From assembly GCF_020819595.1 (NCBI RefSeq), contig NZ_JAJHNP010000025.1:62001-126000 (forward strand): a stretch of 64,000 bases of DNA. The letters run 5' to 3'. A model generated the notes under the pieces. It ran no database searches, was not told the origin of the DNA, and saw nothing but the letters and a program-made list of their open reading frames with translations. Both the position numbers and the translations under genes were made by a program. Numbering within the stretch: position 1 is the first letter of the stretch; every line of letters begins with the position of its first letter. Below, in pieces: positions 38,513 to 47,403 of the stretch. The stretch is from Streptomyces barringtoniae. GTDB lineage: Bacteria; Actinomycetota; Actinomycetes; Streptomycetales; Streptomycetaceae.

Positions 38513-39805
38513 GTGACCGTCGAGACCGAGCCCCTCTCCGAGAACACCGCCGACGTGATCGTCGTGGGCGCGGGGCCGGCCGGCTCCACGACCGCGTACC
38601 ACCTCGCCAAGGCCGGCCTCGACGTCCTGCTCCTGGAGAAGACCGAGTTCCCGCGCGAGAAGGTGTGCGGCGACGGCCTCACCCCGCGCGCGGTCAAGCA
38701 GCTCGTCGCCATGGGCATCGACATCTCCGAGGAGGCCGGCTGGCTGCGCAACAAGGGCCTGCGCATCATCGGCGGCGGCAGCCGCCTCCAGCTGGACTGG
38801 CCGGATCTCGCCGCCTACCCGAACTACGGACTCGTCCGCAAGCGCGACGACTTCGACGAGCAGCTCGCCCGCAACGCCCAGAAGGCGGGGGCGCGGCTGT
38901 ACGAGCGCTGCAACGTGAGCGGCCCGGTCATCGACGACCGCACCGGCCGCATCACCGGCGTCACCGCCAAGCTCGGCGAGGAGAAGCGCGAGGTCACCTT
39001 CCACGCGCCGCTCGTCGTCGCCGCCGACGGCAACTCCACCCGCCTGTCCCTCGCGATGGGCCTGCACCGCCGCGAGGACCGCCCGATGGGCGTCGCGGTG
39101 CGCACCTACTTCACCTCGCCCCGCCACGAGGACGACTACCTGGAGTCCTGGCTGGAGCTGTGGGACCGCCGCGGCCCCCAGGACCGGCTGCTGCCCGGCT
39201 ACGGCTGGATCTTCGGCATGGGCGACGGCACGTCGAACGTCGGGCTCGGCGTCCTGAACACCTCCGCCTCCTTCAAGGAGCTGGACTGGCGCGAGATCCT
39301 CAAGGCCTGGTGCGCCTCCATGCCGGAGGACTGGGGCTACACCCCCGAGAACATGACCGGCCCCATCCGCGGCGCCGCCCTCCCCATGGCCTTCAACCGC
39401 CAGCCCCACTACACGCGCGGCCTGCTGCTCGTCGGTGACGCCGGCGGTCTGGTGAACCCCTTCAACGGCGAGGGCATCGCCTACGCCATGGAGTCCGGCC
39501 AGATCGCCGCCGACGTCATCGTGCAGGCACACGCGCGTGCCACGCCCGCACAGCGCGAGATCGCCCTGCAGCGCTACCCGCGCGTCCTCAAGGACACCTA
39601 CGGCGGCTACTACACCCTCGGCCGTGCCTTCGTGAAGCTCATCGGCAACCCGAAGGTCATGCAGATCGCGGCCCAGCGCGGCCTCACACACCCGATGCTG
39701 ATGAAGTTCACCCTCAAGCTCCTGGCGAACCTCACCGACCCCACGGGCGGCGACGCGATGGACCGGATCATCAACGGCCTGAGCAAGGTGGCCCCGAAGG
39801 CCTGA
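38513..39805 (+). CDS. Geranylgeranyl reductase family flavoprotein
   Basis: A 430-residue FAD-dependent reductase. The dinucleotide fold ADVIVVGAGPAGSTTAYHLAKAGLDVLLLEK (about 13-43) is followed by CGDGLTPRA (geranylgeranyl reductase motif, about 55-63) and LLVGDAGGLVNPFNGEGIAYAMESG (about 306-330). By family and position next to the nuo operon, it probably hydrogenates isoprene units of menaquinone, giving the partly saturated MK-9(H) forms typical of Streptomyces; the mycobacterial counterpart is MenJ. Assignment to menaquinone rather than another lipid is inference. Confidence 0.88.
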   Translation: MTVETEPLSENTADVIVVGAGPAGSTTAYHLAKAGLDVLLLEKTEFPREKVCGDGLTPRAVKQLVAMGIDISEEAGWLRNKGLRIIGGGSRLQLDWPDLAAYPNYGLVRKRDDFDEQLARNAQKAGARLYERCNVSGPVIDDRTGRITGVTAKLGEEKREVTFHAPLVVAADGNSTRLSLAMGLHRREDRPMGVAVRTYFTSPRHEDDYLESWLELWDRRGPQDRLLPGYGWIFGMGDGTSNVGLGVLNTSASFKELDWREILKAWCASMPEDWGYTPENMTGPIRGAALPMAFNRQPHYTRGLLLVGDAGGLVNPFNGEGIAYAMESGQIAADVIVQAHARATPAQREIALQRYPRVLKDTYGGYYTLGRAFVKLIGNPKVMQIAAQRGLTHPMLMKFTLKLLANLTDPTGGDAMDRIINGLSKVAPKA

Positions 39806-39809
39806 GCCC

Positions 39810-40439
39810 CTACCGGGCCGGGCTCAACTCCTCCGCCCTGGCGGCCCGGCGGGCGAACACCTCGTCCCGCCGGGCGGCCATCTGCCGCAGCGCGTCCTTT
39901 TTCTCCCGCTTGGAGAGCCGATCCAGGTAGATGTACCCGTTGGTGTGGTCGGTCTCGTGGATGAGGCAGCGCGCGAAGTGCCCCGTGCCCTCGATGACCA
40001 CGGGGTTGCCGTCCTTGTCCTGCCCGCGCACGACGGCCCGGTCCGGCCGCGGTACGGCCATCACGGCACCCGGCACCGAGAGGCAGCCCTCGCCCTCGTC
40101 CAGCAACCGTCGCCCGCTCGTGGGCGTTTCTAGCACAGGATTGACGATGTGTCCGACATGTCGGGCACCCCCGTCATCGGGGCAGTCATACACGAACAGC
40201 CGGATATCGACCCCAACCTGATTCGCCGCAAGTCCCGCCCCTTCGGCGACATACAGGGTGAGGAACATGTCGTCGATGAGTGCGGCGAGGTCGGGCCCGA
40301 ACTCCGTGACGTCCCGGCACGGCCTGTGCAGGACCTCCTCGCCGACCTCGGTGATCCGGCGCACCGCACCGCGCCCGGCCTCGGGGGCGTGGCGGGGGTA
40401 GTGGTCGGCGGGCCTTCCCTGTACGAACACGCGTGGCAT
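39810..40439 (-). CDS. def: Peptide deformylase
   Basis: A 209-residue metalloenzyme with all three deformylase motifs: GAGLAANQVG (motif 1, GxGxAAxQ), EGCLSVPG (motif 2, EGCLS) and HETDH (motif 3, HExDH). The Cys and two His bind the metal. It removes formyl groups from nascent proteins. GGAG precedes the ATG by 8 bases. A proline/arginine N-terminal extension of about 25 residues precedes the core. Streptomycetes carry several paralogs; this is not necessarily the essential one. Convergent with the geranylgeranyl reductase gene, 4 bases apart. Confidence 0.92.
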   Translation of the reverse strand: MPRVFVQGRPADHYPRHAPEAGRGAVRRITEVGEEVLHRPCRDVTEFGPDLAALIDDMFLTLYVAEGAGLAANQVGVDIRLFVYDCPDDGGARHVGHIVNPVLETPTSGRRLLDEGEGCLSVPGAVMAVPRPDRAVVRGQDKDGNPVVIEGTGHFARCLIHETDHTNGYIYLDRLSKREKKDALRQMAARRDEVFARRAARAEELSPAR

Positions 40440-40532
40440 GACGCGGTCTCCTTCGCTCGTGGCCGGACCGCCGGACGGCGGCCCGAGCAGAGCATGTCAG
40501 GAGCGGCGCTGTGAGATGCCGGGAACGACGCA

Positions 40533-40563
40533 AGGGCCGCTGCCCCCGAGCGGCTGCGGCCCT
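40533..40563 (-). terminator. Hairpin after the NlpC/P60 gene
   Basis: AGGGCCGC (40533-40540) pairs with GCGGCCCT (40556-40563); an alternative inner register also pairs. It lies 38 bases downstream of the hydrolase stop and upstream of the deformylase gene, both on the minus strand, so it would terminate the hydrolase transcript. Confidence 0.6.
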
Positions 40564-40600
40564 GTGCGCGTGACAGGCGGGTGAGAGGTGCGAGGTGTGT

Positions 40601-41410
40601 TCAGAGCACCCGCACGGCGCCGGTCGGCGGGTCGTACGACAGCGGCTTCTCGACGATGCCGGTGGACGGGTTCTGCGCTCCGACGAACATACCGTCGCCG
40701 ACGTACACCGCCACGTGGTACGCGCTGCCCGCGCTGCCCCAGTAGAGGATGTCGCCCGGCTGCAGGTTGCTCAGCGAGACCTGCGTGCCGGCGGTCGACT
40801 GGTCCTGGGAGACGCGCGGCAGGCTGACGCCGATCTGCTTGAAGGCGGACTGCACTAGGCCGGAGCAGTCGTAGGCGCTCGGGCCGGAGGCGCCCAGGAC
40901 GTAGGACTTGCCGATCTGCGCCTTCACGAAGGAGATGACGGCCGCGGCCGAACCGGTGGCCGTGGACGTGCTCGTGGAGGTGCTGCCGCTGTCGGTGGCG
41001 GCGAGCGTCGTACGCGTCGCGTTGCGCGAGGCACGCTCGGCGGCGGCCCTGCGGGCGGCCTCCTCGGCCTTCTTCTTGGCCTCTGCGGCCTTCTGCTTCG
41101 CCTCGGCGAGGTCCGCCTTGGCCTGCTTCGCGGCCTTTGCGGCGGCCGCGTCGCGCTCGGCCTGCAGCTGGTAGTTCGCGGCGGCCTGCTGGGTGGCGTC
41201 CGCGGACTTGGCCGCCTGAGCGGCCAGGTCGGCCGTCAGGGTGGGCAGTTCGAGGGTCTGCGTCACCGGCTCGGCCGCGTTCGCCGAGCCGGACGCCCCG
41301 GCGACTGCCAGGGAGCTGAGGACGCCACCGGCAACTCCGGCCCGCATCGCGAGGGTCGACGCGCTGCGGCGGGGCTTCCGGTGGCTGCGTATGTGAGCGG
41401 TGTGGGACAT
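40601..41410 (-). CDS. Secreted NlpC/P60 peptidoglycan endopeptidase
   Basis: A 269-residue exported hydrolase. The N-terminus is a positively charged leader (SHTAHIRSHRKPRRSASTLAMRAGVAGGVLSSLAVAG) with cleavage expected near SANA. A coiled-coil of Ala/Lys/Glu repeats (about residues 65-135) and a Ser/Thr linker precede the C40 domain (about 150-269), which has the catalytic Cys in YDCSGLVQ and His in AYHVAVYVGDG. It would cut peptide stems of peptidoglycan. In-frame starts at 41440 and 41467 are possible; 41410 is chosen for a normal signal peptide, though no good ribosome binding site is present. Confidence 0.9.
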   Translation of the reverse strand: MSHTAHIRSHRKPRRSASTLAMRAGVAGGVLSSLAVAGASGSANAAEPVTQTLELPTLTADLAAQAAKSADATQQAAANYQLQAERDAAAAKAAKQAKADLAEAKQKAAEAKKKAEEAARRAAAERASRNATRTTLAATDSGSTSTSTSTATGSAAAVISFVKAQIGKSYVLGASGPSAYDCSGLVQSAFKQIGVSLPRVSQDQSTAGTQVSLSNLQPGDILYWGSAGSAYHVAVYVGDGMFVGAQNPSTGIVEKPLSYDPPTGAVRVL

Positions 41411-41542
41411 GGGAATAACCGGTACCAGGGGCTCCTTCATATCTTCAAGAAACGTGTGCTGCGCCACAGTTGCTCAATCGAGACCTGAAATCCCGGGTGC
41501 GTCGCTCTTTATTGACGCCGTAACGGACATTGCGGACGTCGG

Positions 41543-41560
41543 TGATCAAGGCCTTGATCA
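41543..41560. promoter_or_regulatory. 18-bp perfect palindrome upstream of NlpC/P60 gene
   Basis: TGATCAAGGCCTTGATCA is a perfect palindrome; a third half-like TTGATCA follows at 41567-41573. It lies about 130 bases upstream of the hydrolase start and nearly 500 bases before nuoA's promoter. The symmetry suggests a dimeric regulator site or a strong cruciform/RNA hairpin in the leader. Confidence 0.6.
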
Positions 41561-42008
41561 CGGCCTTTGATCATTACGTCCGAATTGCCCCACGCCTACC
41601 ACCGGTTGGGGTCGTTGGCCAAGCCCGGTTCTCAGGAGCCTCTCATCAATGTGGCGGAGGTCACGGAACGGTCACCGGAAGCGCGGCGTCCTGTGCGCGC
41701 GGAGCTCGTGAATGTGTGCACGCGTCCGCACCCCCGTCCACACCGCACCCCACACCTCCCCCTGATGTGTGAACGGCTCCTCTATCAGGCGCTGACGTCC
41801 AGCGCCAATTTGCATGCACCGGAACCCTCTTGATATTGAGACGACCCCTCCGGCCTGCGGCGACGGGCGAGAATGTCACTTCTCGTGATCAACTGAACGC
41901 TTCGCGTATGAAGATCACTCATCATCCGACTTCATGATCCTTCGTCAGGTGGTGGAGATCACAAAGCTCATGCAATACGCCGTGTCGCAGATCACAGAGT
42001 GACGGGCA

Positions 42009-42014
42009 TAAGAT
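42009..42014 (+). promoter_or_regulatory. Probable -10 of the nuo operon
   Basis: TAAGAT fits the -10 consensus. The start of transcription would be near 42021, ten bases upstream of the Rex-like operator. No convincing -35 was seen. Confidence 0.45.
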
Positions 42015-42029
42015 GCGTGGCAACTGGGC

Positions 42030-42047
42030 TTGTGACCTGCTTCACAT
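42030..42047. promoter_or_regulatory. Rex-like operator upstream of nuoA
   Basis: TTGTGACCTGCTTCACAT keeps both conserved half-sites of the Streptomyces Rex consensus TTGTGAANNNNTTCACAA (TTGTGA and TTCACA at the right spacing). Rex is the NAD(H)-sensing repressor that, as I recall, controls nuo in S. coelicolor. The site is just downstream of the presumed start of transcription and 116 bases before the nuoA GTG, suited to block the operon when NADH is low. Confidence 0.75.
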
Positions 42048-42162
42048 GTTCTCGATCTTCGCCCGGGACGGCGGGGGCTCGTGGGACCGGTGAGGCGGAA
42101 GTGAGCTCAGTGCACCAGTGCAACCGCCAGCAGTCAGCGCCGACTGAGAGGAGCGAGGAGCG

Positions 42163-42522
42163 GTGAACGCGTATGCGCCCATCCTCGTACTGGGAGCCCT
42201 CGGGGCAGGCTTTGCGATCTTCTCCGTGGTCATGGCCACGCTGATCGGTCCGAAGCGGTACAACCGCGCCAAGCTCGAGGCCTACGAGTGCGGTATCGAG
42301 CCGACCCCCACGCCGGCCGGCGGCGGGCGCTTCCCCATCAAGTACTACCTGACGGCGATGCTCTTCATCGTCTTCGACATCGAGATCGTCTTCCTCTACC
42401 CCTGGGCCGTCACCTTCGACGCCCTGGGGATTTTCGGGCTCGTGGAGATGCTGCTCTTCGTGCTCACCGTCTTCGTCGCGTACGCGTACGTATGGCGGCG
42501 CGGCGGCCTGGAATGGGACTGA
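42163..42522 (+). CDS. nuoA: NADH-quinone oxidoreductase subunit A
   Basis: A 119-residue membrane subunit of complex I with three helices. Conserved YECGIEPT and the acidic second helix TAMLFIVFDIEIVFLYPW are clear. First gene of the nuo operon; the GTG start has GAGGAG before it. It follows the long control region with a Rex-like site. Complex I passes electrons from NADH to menaquinone and pumps protons. Confidence 0.96.
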   Translation: MNAYAPILVLGALGAGFAIFSVVMATLIGPKRYNRAKLEAYECGIEPTPTPAGGGRFPIKYYLTAMLFIVFDIEIVFLYPWAVTFDALGIFGLVEMLLFVLTVFVAYAYVWRRGGLEWD

Positions 42523-42535
42523 GGGGCCTTAGGAC

Positions 42536-43090
42536 ATGGGACTCGAAGAAAAGCTGCCGAGCGGCTTCCTGCTGACCACCGTCGAGCAGGCCGCGGGCTG
42601 GGTGCGCAAGGCGTCCGTCTTCCCGGCCACCTTCGGCCTCGCCTGCTGCGCCATCGAGATGATGACCACCGGCGCAGGCCGGTACGACCTGGCACGTTTC
42701 GGCATGGAGGTCTTCCGCGGCTCACCGCGCCAGGCCGACCTGATGATCGTCGCCGGCCGGGTCAGCCAGAAGATGGCGCCGGTGCTCCGGCAGGTCTACG
42801 ACCAGATGCCCAACCCGAAATGGGTGATCTCCATGGGCGTCTGCGCCTCCTCGGGCGGCATGTTCAACAACTACGCGATCGTCCAGGGCGTCGACCACAT
42901 CGTCCCGGTCGACATCTACCTGCCGGGCTGTCCGCCCCGCCCCGAGATGCTGATGGACGCGATCCTCAAGCTCCACCAGAAGATCCAGTCCTCCAAGCTC
43001 GGCGTCAACGCCGAGGAGGCCGCCCGTGAGGCGGAGGAGGCGGCGCTCAAGGCCCTGCCCACGATCGAGATGAAGGGGCTGCTGCGGTGA
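42536..43090 (+). CDS. nuoB: NADH-quinone oxidoreductase subunit B
   Basis: A 184-residue subunit holding the terminal [4Fe-4S] cluster N2 next to the quinone site. The cluster cysteines are in GLACCAIEMM (two adjacent Cys), GVCASSGG and YLPGCPPRPE. Its C-terminal 20-25 residues form a charged Ala/Glu helix. Overlaps nuoC by 4 bases (GTGA). Confidence 0.96.
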   Translation: MGLEEKLPSGFLLTTVEQAAGWVRKASVFPATFGLACCAIEMMTTGAGRYDLARFGMEVFRGSPRQADLMIVAGRVSQKMAPVLRQVYDQMPNPKWVISMGVCASSGGMFNNYAIVQGVDHIVPVDIYLPGCPPRPEMLMDAILKLHQKIQSSKLGVNAEEAAREAEEAALKALPTIEMKGLLR

Positions 43091-43857
43091 GCGACGCGAA
43101 CGGCAACGGCACGGGCGGCGTGAACGGGTCCGCGAACGGGGTGAACCCCGAGAAGGACCTCTCCGCCTCCAACCTCCCCGGCCAGCGCGGCCAGGGCGGC
43201 GAGGAGATCCGCGTCCAGCGCGGCATGTTCGGCGCCAACAATGGCGGCGACACCTCCGGCTACGGAGGCCTGGTCCGCTCGGTCCGGCTCCCGGGACCGG
43301 CGACCCGCCCCTACGGCGGCTGGTTCGACGAGGTCGCCGACGAACTGGAGGGCGCCCTGGAGGAGCAGGGACTCCTCCCCGGCAACGCCATCGAGAAGAC
43401 GGTCGTCGACCGCGACGAGCTCACCTTCCACATCGAACGCGAGCACCTGGTCCGCGTCGCCCGCACCCTGCGCGACGACCCGGCCCTGCGCTTCGAACTG
43501 TGCACCGGCGTCAGCGGCGTCCACTACCTGCACGACAAGGGCCGCGAGCTGCACGCCGTCTACCACCTGCGCTCGATCACCCACAACCGGCTGCTCCGCC
43601 TCGAGGTCAGCGCCCCCGACAGCGACCCGCACATCCCGTCGCTGGTCTCCGTCTATCCGACGAACGACTGGCACGAGCGCGAGACCTACGACTTCTTCGG
43701 AATCGTCTTCGACGGTCACCCGGCCCTGACGCGGATCATGATGCCGGACGACTGGCAGGGCCACCCGCAGCGCAAGGACTACCCCCTCGGCGGCATCCCC
43801 GTCGAGTACAAGGGCGCCCAGATCCCGGCTCCGGACCAGCGGAGGTCGTACTCGTGA
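43087..43857 (+). CDS. nuoC: NADH-quinone oxidoreductase subunit C
   Basis: A 256-residue 30-kDa-type subunit of the peripheral arm. The signature WHERETYDFFGIVFDGHPALTRIMMPDDW lies at about residues 197-225. An N-terminal extension of about 60 Gly/Asn-rich residues (SDANGNGTGGVNGSANG) is longer than in E. coli and is probably disordered. Overlaps nuoD by 4 bases. Separate C and D genes, as in most actinobacteria. Confidence 0.95.
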   Translation: MSDANGNGTGGVNGSANGVNPEKDLSASNLPGQRGQGGEEIRVQRGMFGANNGGDTSGYGGLVRSVRLPGPATRPYGGWFDEVADELEGALEEQGLLPGNAIEKTVVDRDELTFHIEREHLVRVARTLRDDPALRFELCTGVSGVHYLHDKGRELHAVYHLRSITHNRLLRLEVSAPDSDPHIPSLVSVYPTNDWHERETYDFFGIVFDGHPALTRIMMPDDWQGHPQRKDYPLGGIPVEYKGAQIPAPDQRRSYS

Positions 43858-45194
43858 GCACGCAGTCAGCATCCGCCGCGTCGGCCGCCTCGGCCCGCGA
43901 GACCACCGAGGGCACCGTCTACACGGTCACCGGTGGCGACTGGGACGAGGTCGTCCAGTCCGCGACCCGCGCCGACGACGAACGCATCGTCGTCAACATG
44001 GGTCCCCAGCACCCCTCCACCCACGGAGTGCTCCGCCTGATCCTGGAGATCGAGGGCGAGACGGTCACCGAGGCCCGCTGCGGCATCGGCTATCTGCACA
44101 CCGGCATCGAGAAGAACCTCGAGTTCCGCACGTGGACGCAGGGCACCACCTTCGTCACGCGCATGGACTACCTGACGTCCTTCTTCAACGAGACCGCCTA
44201 CTGTCTCGCCGTCGAGAAACTCCTCGGCATCGAGGACGACATCACCGAGCGCGCCAAGATCATCCGGGTGCTCCTGATGGAGCTGAACCGGCTGTCCTCC
44301 CACCTGGTGTGCATCGCCACCGGCGGCATGGAGCTCGGCGCCACCACGATCATGATCTACGGATTCCGTGATCGTGAAATGATTCTCGACCTCTACGAGC
44401 TCATCACGGGCCTTCGGATGAACCACGCGTACATCCGCCCCGGCGGACTCGCCCAGGACCTGCCGCCCGGAGCGGTGGACCAGATCCGCGAGTTCGTGAA
44501 GAAGATGAAGAAGAACCTCCCGGAGTACGACAAGCTCGCCACCGGGAACCCCATCTTCAAGGCCCGCATGCAGGACATCGGCTACCTCGACCTGGCCGGC
44601 TGCATGGCCCTCGGCGCCACCGGCCCGATCCTGCGCTCCACCGGCCTGCCGCACGACCTGCGCAAGGCACAGCCGTACTGCGACTACGAGACGTACGACT
44701 TCGAGATCCCCACCGCCGACAGCTGCGACGCCTACGGCCGCTTCCTGGTCCGCCTGGAGGAGATGCGCCAGTCGCTCAGGATCGTCGAGCAGTGCCTGGA
44801 CCGGCTCCAGCCCGGCCCGGTCATGGTCGCCGACAAGAAGATCGCCTGGCCCGCCCAGCTCGCCCTGGGACCGGACGGACTCGGCAACTCCCTCGACCAC
44901 ATCAAGAAGATCATGGGCACCTCCATGGAGGCCCTGATCCACCACTTCAAGCTCGTCACCGAGGGCTTCCGCGTCCCACCGGGACAGGCCTACGCGGCCG
45001 TCGAATCCCCCAAGGGCGAGCTCGGCGTGCACGCCGTCTCCGACGGCGGCACCCGCCCCTACCGGGTCCACTTCCGCGACCCGTCCTTCACCAACCTGCA
45101 GGCCATGGCGGCGATGTGCGAGGGCGGCCAGGTCGCCGACGTGATCGTCGCCGTCGCGTCCATCGACCCCGTGATGGGAGGCGTCGACCGGTGA
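43854..45194 (+). CDS. nuoD: NADH-quinone oxidoreductase subunit D
   Basis: A 446-residue 49-kDa subunit contributing to the quinone pocket with NuoB. NMGPQHPSTHGVLRLILE near the N-terminus (about residue 46) and the C-terminal SFTNLQAMAAMCEGGQVADVIVAVASIDPVMGGVDR are diagnostic. The GTG start overlaps the nuoC stop. An Ala/Ser-rich N-terminal tail of about 35 residues is extra. Confidence 0.96.
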   Translation: MSTQSASAASAASARETTEGTVYTVTGGDWDEVVQSATRADDERIVVNMGPQHPSTHGVLRLILEIEGETVTEARCGIGYLHTGIEKNLEFRTWTQGTTFVTRMDYLTSFFNETAYCLAVEKLLGIEDDITERAKIIRVLLMELNRLSSHLVCIATGGMELGATTIMIYGFRDREMILDLYELITGLRMNHAYIRPGGLAQDLPPGAVDQIREFVKKMKKNLPEYDKLATGNPIFKARMQDIGYLDLAGCMALGATGPILRSTGLPHDLRKAQPYCDYETYDFEIPTADSCDAYGRFLVRLEEMRQSLRIVEQCLDRLQPGPVMVADKKIAWPAQLALGPDGLGNSLDHIKKIMGTSMEALIHHFKLVTEGFRVPPGQAYAAVESPKGELGVHAVSDGGTRPYRVHFRDPSFTNLQAMAAMCEGGQVADVIVAVASIDPVMGGVDR

Positions 45195-46057
45195 CCACCT
45201 CTTCTTCGGAGCGGGGCGTCAGCCTGGGCATGCCCGAACTGCCCGCGCCCGCCTACCCGGACGACGTCCGGGCCCGGCTGGAGGCGGACGCGCGCGAGGT
45301 CATCGCGCGCTACCCGGACTCCCGGTCCGCCCTGCTCCCACTGCTCCACCTCGTGCAGTCGGAGGAGGGCCATGTCACGCGCACCGGAATGCAGTTCTGC
45401 GCGGACATGCTGAACCTGACCACGGCCGAGGTCACCGCCGTCGCCACCTTCTACACCATGTACCGGCGCAAGCCCTCCGGTGACTACCAGGTGGGCGTGT
45501 GCACCAACACGCTGTGCGCGGTGATGGGCGGAGACGCGATCTTCGAGACCCTCCAGGAGCACCTGGGCGTCGGCAACGGCGAGACCACCGACGACGGCAA
45601 GGTCACCCTGGAGCACATCGAGTGCAACGCGGCCTGCGACTTCGCGCCGGTCGTGATGGTCAACTGGGAGTTCTTCGACAACCAGACGCCGGGCAGCGCC
45701 AAGCGCCTGGTCGACGATCTGCGCGAGGGACGGCCCGTACAGCCCACGCGCGGGGCGCGGCTGTGCACGTTCAAGGAGACCGCGCGGATCCTGGCCGGCT
45801 TCCCCGACGAGCGGCCCGGGGCCGTCGAGGAGGGCGGCAGTGCGGGACCCGCGTCGCTGGTGGGCCTTCGCCTGGCAAGGGGAGAGGCCGCACCCGCGCG
45901 CGTGGTCCATCCGCGCGGAGGTCCCCGTGAGGAACCGCAGGACAGGGTGCACGAGCCGTCGCCGGCCGAGCACCTCAGTTCCCATGACGCGCCGCTGGAC
46001 ACATCGGCCTCCGACCCAGCCCACCCGGCAGGGCCTACCGCCGAGGAGGGGGAGTGA
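45191..46057 (+). CDS. nuoE: NADH-quinone oxidoreductase subunit E
   Basis: A 288-residue subunit carrying a [2Fe-2S] cluster (thioredoxin-like ferredoxin). Cluster cysteines are in GVCTNTLCAVMGG and ECNAACDFAP. The conserved domain ends near residue 195; the last 90 residues (from about DERPGAVEEGG on) are a low-complexity, charged and Pro-rich tail not found in E. coli. Overlaps nuoD by 4 bases and the nuoF ATG by one base. Confidence 0.94.
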   Translation: MTTSSSERGVSLGMPELPAPAYPDDVRARLEADAREVIARYPDSRSALLPLLHLVQSEEGHVTRTGMQFCADMLNLTTAEVTAVATFYTMYRRKPSGDYQVGVCTNTLCAVMGGDAIFETLQEHLGVGNGETTDDGKVTLEHIECNAACDFAPVVMVNWEFFDNQTPGSAKRLVDDLREGRPVQPTRGARLCTFKETARILAGFPDERPGAVEEGGSAGPASLVGLRLARGEAAPARVVHPRGGPREEPQDRVHEPSPAEHLSSHDAPLDTSASDPAHPAGPTAEEGE

Positions 46058-47403
46058 TGACCGTGGTACCCGAGGTCAAGGACACGAGCCCCGAGAAGCT
46101 GCTCGCACCCGTGCTGTCGGCCTTCTGGGACGAGGACCGGTCCTGGACTCTGGACGTCTACCGGAGGCACGAGGGGTACGAGGGGCTCCGCAAGGCGCTC
46201 GCCATGTCACCGGACGACCTGATCGCGTACGTCAAGGAGTCCGGTCTGCGCGGCCGCGGCGGCGCGGGGTTCCCGACCGGAATGAAGTGGCAGTTCATTC
46301 CGCAGGGTGATGGAAAACCGCACTATCTAGTTGTCAACGCCGACGAATCGGAGCCCGGGACCTGCAAGGACATCCCGCTCCTCTTCGCGAACCCGCACAG
46401 CCTCATCGAGGGCATGGTGATCGCGTGCTATGCCATCAGGTCGTCGCATGCCTTCATCTATCTGCGTGGTGAAGTCGTCCCCGTTCTGCGGCGGTTGCAC
46501 GAGGCCGTGCGCGAGGCCTACGCGGCGGGCTACCTCGGCGAGAACATCCTGGGCAGCGGGCTCGACCTCCAGCTCACCGTGCACGCGGGCGCCGGCGCGT
46601 ACATCTGCGGTGAGGAGACCGCACTGCTCGACTCGCTCGAAGGCCGCCGTGGTCAACCGCGGCTGCGTCCCCCCTTCCCTGCGGTGGAAGGCCTCTACGC
46701 CTGTCCGACTGTTGTGAACAACGTCGAGTCGATCGCCTCGGTTCCCGCGATCCTGAAAAACGGGAAAGACTGGTTCAGGTCGATGGGCAGCGAGAAGTCG
46801 CCGGGCTTCACGCTCTACTCGCTCAGCGGCCACGTCGCGAGCCCCGGCCAGTACGAGGCCCCCCTCGGCATCACGCTCCGCCAGCTCCTCGACATGAGCG
46901 GCGGCATGCGGCCCGGCCACCGCCTGAAGTTCTGGACGCCCGGCGGCTCCTCGACGCCGATGTTCACCGACGAACACCTCGACGTCCCCCTCGACTACGA
47001 GGGCGTCGGCGCCGCCGGCTCGATGCTCGGCACCAAGGCCCTGCAGTGCTTCGACGAGACGACCTGCGTGGTGCGGGCGGTGACCCGCTGGACCGAGTTC
47101 TACGCCCACGAGTCCTGCGGCAAGTGCACGCCCTGCCGCGAAGGGACGTACTGGCTCGTGCAGTTGCTGCGGGACATCGAGGCCGGCAAGGGCACCATGT
47201 CCGACCTCGACAAGCTCGCCGACATCGCCGACAACATCAACGGCAAGTCCTTCTGCGCCCTCGGCGACGGCGCCGCGTCCCCGATCTTCTCCTCGCTGAA
47301 GTACTTCCGCGAGGAGTACGAGCAGCACATCACGGGCCGGGGCTGCCCCTTCGACCCGGCCAAGTCGACGGCCTGGGCGGACCGCCCGGAGGTGAACGCA
47401 TGA
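46057..47403 (+). CDS. nuoF: NADH-quinone oxidoreductase subunit F
   Basis: A 448-residue subunit that binds NADH, FMN and a [4Fe-4S] cluster. GRGGAGFPTGMKW (about residues 67-79) and YICGEETALLDSLEG bind NADH/FMN; the cluster motif is SCGKCTPCREG (about 352-362) with a later Cys. GGAGG precedes the start; a GTG one codon upstream is equivalent. Overlaps nuoG by 4 bases. Confidence 0.96.
   Translation: MTVVPEVKDTSPEKLLAPVLSAFWDEDRSWTLDVYRRHEGYEGLRKALAMSPDDLIAYVKESGLRGRGGAGFPTGMKWQFIPQGDGKPHYLVVNADESEPGTCKDIPLLFANPHSLIEGMVIACYAIRSSHAFIYLRGEVVPVLRRLHEAVREAYAAGYLGENILGSGLDLQLTVHAGAGAYICGEETALLDSLEGRRGQPRLRPPFPAVEGLYACPTVVNNVESIASVPAILKNGKDWFRSMGSEKSPGFTLYSLSGHVASPGQYEAPLGITLRQLLDMSGGMRPGHRLKFWTPGGSSTPMFTDEHLDVPLDYEGVGAAGSMLGTKALQCFDETTCVVRAVTRWTEFYAHESCGKCTPCREGTYWLVQLLRDIEAGKGTMSDLDKLADIADNINGKSFCALGDGAASPIFSSLKYFREEYEQHITGRGCPFDPAKSTAWADRPEVNA

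Larger units (their letters stand above)
41411..42162. other. Long divergent control region between NlpC/P60 and nuoA
   Basis: About 750 bases without a credible gene. It holds an 18-bp palindrome (41543-41560), a possible structured leader for the hydrolase mRNA, a lower-G+C stretch (41830-42010), a -10 hexamer and a Rex-like operator before nuoA. A weak similarity to the 3' part of a c-di-AMP (ydaO) riboswitch was noticed but not accepted. Confidence 0.6.

Noticed and set aside
41540..41700. Weak match to a c-di-AMP (ydaO) riboswitch in the NlpC/P60 leader (GGTAGGCGTGGGG-like on the minus strand).
   Set aside because: Only the 3' portion resembles the consensus; the 5' GGGGAACC and GGGGTGAA boxes were not found. 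It needs a covariance search.
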